This document shows, one piece after another, positions 47,301 to 53,300 of a DNA stretch of 64,000 nt. The notes below the pieces were generated by a model. It had not been told where the DNA came from. It did no database searches and saw only the letters and a list, made by a program, of their open reading frames with translations. The translations under genes were made by a program, and so were the position numbers. Position 1 is the stretch's first letter; each line of letters opens with the position of its first letter. The stretch covers positions 1 through 64,000 of the forward strand of contig JACCGJ010019559.1 of NCBI GenBank assembly GCA_013407085.1, given 5' to 3'. Source of the DNA: Atriophallophorus winterbourni. Taxonomy: Eukaryota; Platyhelminthes; Trematoda; Plagiorchiida; Microphallidae.

Positions 47301-50300
47301 ATTTACTGCTGAACTGCGCTTTTGAAACGAGAACAGAAGGGCACGTGTGATTGAAGCGTGTATGTGAGAGGATGGGTACACCACTGTATATTTAGAACCT
47401 GTCAGTTTGAACTAGTAAATCTTTTTGAATTACTTGGTTTAACCCTTGTGGAAAACGTTTTGCTTTAGCACTAAGATTGATAAGCGGATTGACAGAGCAA
47501 CTGCTATGTCGCCCCGTTTGAATTCTTTTACCTAGCGGTGCCGTAAATTGACCTTGAAGAAAAAGATGAAGGTTTACACATGTATAATTGGGTTGAACCC
47601 ATAACGATGAACCAAAATACTCATTTGTATACAAGCACTACTTGTTTACCATTTTCCCACAGTTTCAAGCGCATGCAGATCCTGGTCTCATTGTCCCTAC
47701 CTGATGAGTACGAACAGCACGAAACCGGTCGTTGGGAGTGTGTGACGGTGATTGACTTACTTGAGTATCTGGAGGAACATAGGGCCTCGGCAACTGTCCA
47801 TAGCAGCCAGTTTGATGTCGTTCCAGTTAAGTCATAACTTGCGGATTCCCTCTTCACACGAGCGTTTCCAAGATAGCCTTGGGCGTCCGATCCGTCTCTT
47901 CCCGATTGTGTTCCATACCAGAGCATGACGCGTGATGTCATCATAAGGTTTCCGCAAGGTCTGCCCAACCCATCTCCACTTTCTTCTACTGATCTGCTGG
48001 CGCAGCAATCTGCCACAGGTCTTGATTCCTCATCTTTTCTGGCCATTTTACCCCAATAATTCGACGAAGGCAATTATTGTGGAATGATTTGCAAGCGGCC
48101 AAAAGACTCTGCTGTCACTCGCCAGGTTTCCGATCGATAGAGTAGCACGGACTTGACGTTGCTTCTGAATATACGGAGTTTCGTGCGTTTCGATAGAACC
48201 TCCGACTCCCAAATGGGTTTCAAAGCTATAAACGCGTATCTTGCTTTGCCGATTCCGGCGACTATATCTTCGTCAGTGCCACCACTTATTGAAACAATGC
48301 TGCCGAGGTAGACGAATTGCGTGACGTCTTTGACTGCTTTACCATTCATGGTGATTGATGAGTGTTCATCAGTTAGCAAACGGAGGACTTCTGTTTCTTC
48401 GGTATTGACGCGTAGTCCTGCATATGAAGCAAAGTGTGCTAGTCTATCGGTCTTTCTCTGAAGACGTTGGGGGTCACGTGATATCAAGCAGACATCATCA
48501 GCGTATTCCAGATCCTCCAAATGCTCGGATTCCTTCCAATCGATACCATTCCTCTCACCTTTTACTGTCTGTTTTATTATCCAGTCTATTACCAACAGAA
48601 AAATCATTGGGGACAACAGGCATCCCTGACGGACGCCAGTCTCAACTGCAAATGGATCGGTCAGTCTTCCGTTGTGAATAACCTGACAGGAGACACCTAC
48701 ATACAGCTGCTTTATGAGGTCCATGTACAGCGGTGGGACCACATAGTGTGGCAAAAGCTTCCATATGAATTCGCGGTCCACAATGTCGAAGGCTTTCTAA
48801 AAATCCATGAAGTTGAGGCAAAGAGGCGATTGCCATTCAATGCGGAGGGTCTCAATTTGGTCGATACCAGACTTTTGTTTTCTGAAACCTGTTTGCTCTG
48901 GCCGTAACACTTGGTCGATAGCGTCGCGCAAACGCATAAGGATGATGCGTGTAAGTACTTTACTAGGGACTGAGAGCAGCATGATACCCCGCCAGTTCTT
49001 GCATAGCTTCAGATCCCCTTTCTTTGGAAGTTTGACCTTCAATTTTTTTCAAATCATTTGAGACCCGTATTTCTGACCAGATGTTCTGCAGCAAAGGATG
49101 TAACATATCAGCCGAGGTGTCCAAATCAGCCTTCAGAGCTTCTGGTGGAATCCCATCTGGACCTGGTGCTTTGCCATTCTATAGCGATTTTAAGGCAAAA
49201 AGGATTCCATTTCGACCGGGGGTCGGTGTTTACGTCTATCAAATTTACTGCAGGTGGGATGTTAGTGACTAAGATAGGTGCTGGTCGATTTAGGAGTTCC
49301 TTGAAGTGCTCCATTCATCGCTTTTTCTAAACCGATTCCTGACTGATAAGGTCAACTTCACCGTCCTTTATTATTTTGCCGTAAGGTATTTTCCTTCCTG
49401 GTAAGGTTCTGGTAATGTTGTAGACGGTGTTCAGGTCTCTCTTTTCTGCTGCATTTTCCGCCTTCGTTGCCAGCATTTCAAAGAACCGCCTCTTGTCACT
49501 TCTGGCACTTCGTTTCACGTCTTTATTTAGGGAGCCGTATTGTTCGATCAGTTGGTTTTCCTGCTTGGTGTCCTTACACCGGAGGATCTGTTGTTCCAGC
49601 TGCCTTCTCGAGTTGATCAGTGTCCAAGTCTCACTCGAGATCTACTCTTGGTCTTTCTTTACCCGTCTGCCAATTACGTGCTCACAAGTGTCTTGCCAAC
49701 AGTCTTTCAGAGCGGTCCAGTGTTCATTTATTGGGAGTTCAGGGGTTAAGTTGTTGAGCGATTCGAATCTGTTTTTCAGTGAGATTGAGAAAATCTCTCT
49801 TGCATTTTGGTTCATGGATATGAGTTTAACCTCATTATACATGTGTTTGGACACGTGAATGAAGATTTTCGTAGTACCAGCCTTACGCAAAAGTGGCATA
49901 CAAGCGCTACTTGTTCATGCACTTTCTATTTTTACATTCGGAGTTGCGGTGAGCTTTACGCTTGATCGATTCTTTTTCTGATTCGGTTTGTTTCTTTTTT
50001 CATTGTAGACTTTCCTCTTTGCTTCATATTTAAATGCTTCCGTTTTCTTATAACCAGATAAAGAGAACGATACAGTAACCTCGCTATTTGATCAAGCAAT
50101 CGAATGTTTATCGGATGAAGACAAAAGTCTTGGTCAAATTCAATCGTTACTATCGCTAGTTCGTCGTGGCATAGGAGTTCATCATAGTGGACTTGTTCCG
50201 ATTCTGAAGGAAATCGTGGAAACATTGTTCGCGAAAGGTTTATTAAAGGTAACGTTTTCATCTTCGTATGGTTGTTTGTGCGCAATGCTCTGCATTTAGA

Positions 50301-53300
50301 TTGGGTAAACATGCAAAAGGAATATTTCAGTTTTATTTTAATCGTTGTAATCAATATTCGCTTAAGTTTGATTATCTGGACGATATGGCCACTTCAAATT
50401 ATATAACTACAATTATAATACTCACACGCTTATTAATTTAGCCTTGGCAAACTTGCTGTAGAATTTATTTGTGCACTCGTTTCGAATTGCACAAATCTCG
50501 CTCGGTAATAATCAAATATCTGGTGTCATTTAGCTTAGTCTCTGTTCTCACTTGCCAACTTTTATTTATCAAATGTGAAAATGTTTTCGGTCTATTTCAA
50601 GACGGCGATTATATGCTATTCTTATAGCGCTCCCCGAGCTAATGGATCATAATTTCAATGTTACGTTTCGTCTATCGATTATCATAGTAGCTTTTTACGA
50701 TAGAAATAAATACGAACTGGATCTTACGTGAATCATAATCAGTTCATTTACAGCTTTTTCAATATTCCTTAATGTGTGAGAAATTGCAAATCCACTATTC
50801 TTGATAACCATCCCGTAATGTCGTCTTACTTGATATTCCTGAAATCATAGGTGTTTTAATGCACTAACCATAACACTGAGCAATAGAGATTCATGGCAGA
50901 CATTATGAATATTGTTGAGGTTGGCGAATTTCGCCTGCAACCATCTCCGAACTACACTGAAGTTGGTTCAAATCCGGTAATAGTGAATCTTTTATACCAC
51001 GCCGGGACCAATGTTATGATGGATAAATCAATCAATCTATGCGTTTTTGTAAACCCGGCACTCAGGAAAACATAACAAGGCCGGAATGAAACGTTGATCG
51101 GTAGTCCAAGGTCCAAGCGCCCAGTGTTGCGTTTCGAGCGTGGACATGGTTTGTATTTATGTGGCAACTACTGAGTAAACGTGTGAGGGTACACCTTAAT
51201 CGTTGAAAAGTTCATAGTGGGAACGACGGAAGTTGGTTTTAATGGGCGAGTCACACAATTTGAATTTAGTGAAGATGGGGTTTGTTGATGGCTTACCCAA
51301 CAACAATTTCTCTCGGTGGTATGGGGAATGTTACAAAGCATAATCTCACAAAAGTGGTTATCCTGTCTGACATCAATTCAATGAAAAAGACCATCAGTGA
51401 TTTATGATGAAGACTGTCAATCAGCAAACAAAGCATGTGTCTAAGATGACTTTAACGACCATCGTTGCATAAACAAGCAAAACATTCCACATACAAGATT
51501 AATATCAATACCAACCTATCAAATTGACACGATTCCTAAATTAGTTTCTCATACAATATCACCTCAAACAAAGTCACCAACCCACGTTCTTGTAACGACC
51601 AACTACCATAACTCGAACTCAATAGAAACGTTCAAATCTGGCTTCACTGGAGTCGAGCCAATCATTTTGTTCACACACGAAAAATTCGACCAAATGCATG
51701 TATACTAACGTAAATGTCTTTCCAAAGTGAACGAGCTGAATGGAATTTTATAATGATACGGGGCCAGATATTGTAGCGTTAACAGTGGTTCCAGTTATCG
51801 CTGTCTGATAATGGAAGCTGTCCGACACGTCTTTGTTCTGGCGTGGCCGTTTAAGTAATTGGGGGAGGAGTTGCGCCCTACTTCGTTTCTTTGTTTATTG
51901 CTCAGCATATTATGAGTGATGTACATATGGATTACTCCAACCCGGAATTGTCTAAATTTAGCAAATGTGAAGGACGCTTTCATCAGATTACCTCAAAAAG
52001 CTTGCTCTGATATATTTCTTATATACTACTTGTTTAGAAAATCTCATCCAGTAATCATTTCTAAGGAAGATAAAAGTGTATAATTACCCGTTGACGGATG
52101 AGTAAATTTCTCGACAAGAGTGAGCTCGCTTTGTATGATTATAACCTGTCAAACAGAAGCGCGATTTTTAAAACCGTCATTTTGGTACAATGAATTCAAT
52201 TTCAGTGTCCTACTTTTCATTCTGAATTTTACTTTTTTATCCTATTTCCGAAGGTTCTTTATGTCACAGAAACGTTTGCCCTGGGATTGAACTTGCCAGC
52301 TCGGACCGTCTTCTTTGCCACAGCGAGAAAGTATGACAGCCGTCAGAATCGCACCATCTCTCCTGAAGAGTACATCCAGATGTCCGGTCGTGCTGGACGT
52401 CGTGGCAAAGACGATCATGGTACCGTTATTCTAATGTGGGATAATCAACTCTCATGGACGGATGTTCGTAATATACTATCAATGAAGCCTGACAATTTGG
52501 AATCTACCTTTCATTTGACCGAATATATGATATTAAATTCGATGCAACAAAATGGTGTAAAACCCGAAATGATGCTGGAGAAAAATTTCTACCAGTTTCA
52601 AAATAAATCCCGATTGTCACTTAAGGCGAAAGGTAAGTCATGACTTCACGTTGATCAAATTGGTTGCGACATTCTGGCTTTTATTTACCTCGATCTCTTA
52701 TTCTTGTCCAAAAGTTAAAAAGCCAAATCACTCTAATCAATAAATTACCGGAGGAGGCGGTCAGGGTCCAACTTTGACTTTTTGATTGCCTTTAGGAATC
52801 ACACACGCGCGCATCAAATCGTCATTATCATCCTCGCCATTATTAGTGACAACATTACACCGGTTAAACTTACTCGGTGCTTAAAGCCCATGCAACCATT
52901 GAAATATAATTTTCAAAAATATGGTAGAGGGCGAAAATTAAACAGCTTTGGATTTTAAGGAAGAATAGGTATAAACAAAATGGAACGAGGTGCCTATACC
53001 ACAATTGGAACATGCATCCAAGCAAACGTCGTGAATAAGTAGAGCGACATCAGCACGACAGTTTTCCCGCGACTTTCATTACTCGTCAATCCACTCGATA
53101 TTACACAAAAATGAGCGAAAAACTCTGATGAGATAATTACGCTAGACCGCCGCTGGAAACCTTCTCGAGACATATTCTGAAGCGCGTCTTGCCAGTGCGA
53201 TAGCTGATTGCAAACACGTCAGATGGATTCGCTTGTGGAACTGAATCCCAGAGGCTGATCTGAACACACAAGGTCTTTGGTTTCAATTATTGCGTTTCTT

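Larger units (their letters stand above)
47750..49860 (-). mobile_element. 5'-truncated RTE (SR2-like) LINE in intron 6
   Basis: Minus strand, starting after the endonuclease ([19 protein letters not shown] near 49780) and running through RT to the C-terminus. Its 3' end near 47755 carries AAGTAAGTCAA-type repeats like the 35.4-kb copy. Four or five frameshifts and stops. It lies antisense to the helicase gene. Confidence 0.88.

Noticed and set aside
50893..51075. 60-codon open frame with a B-box-like GGTTCAAATCC
   Set aside because: No A box or cloverleaf can be built around it, and the frame has no motif. It is neither a tRNA, a clear SINE nor a gene.
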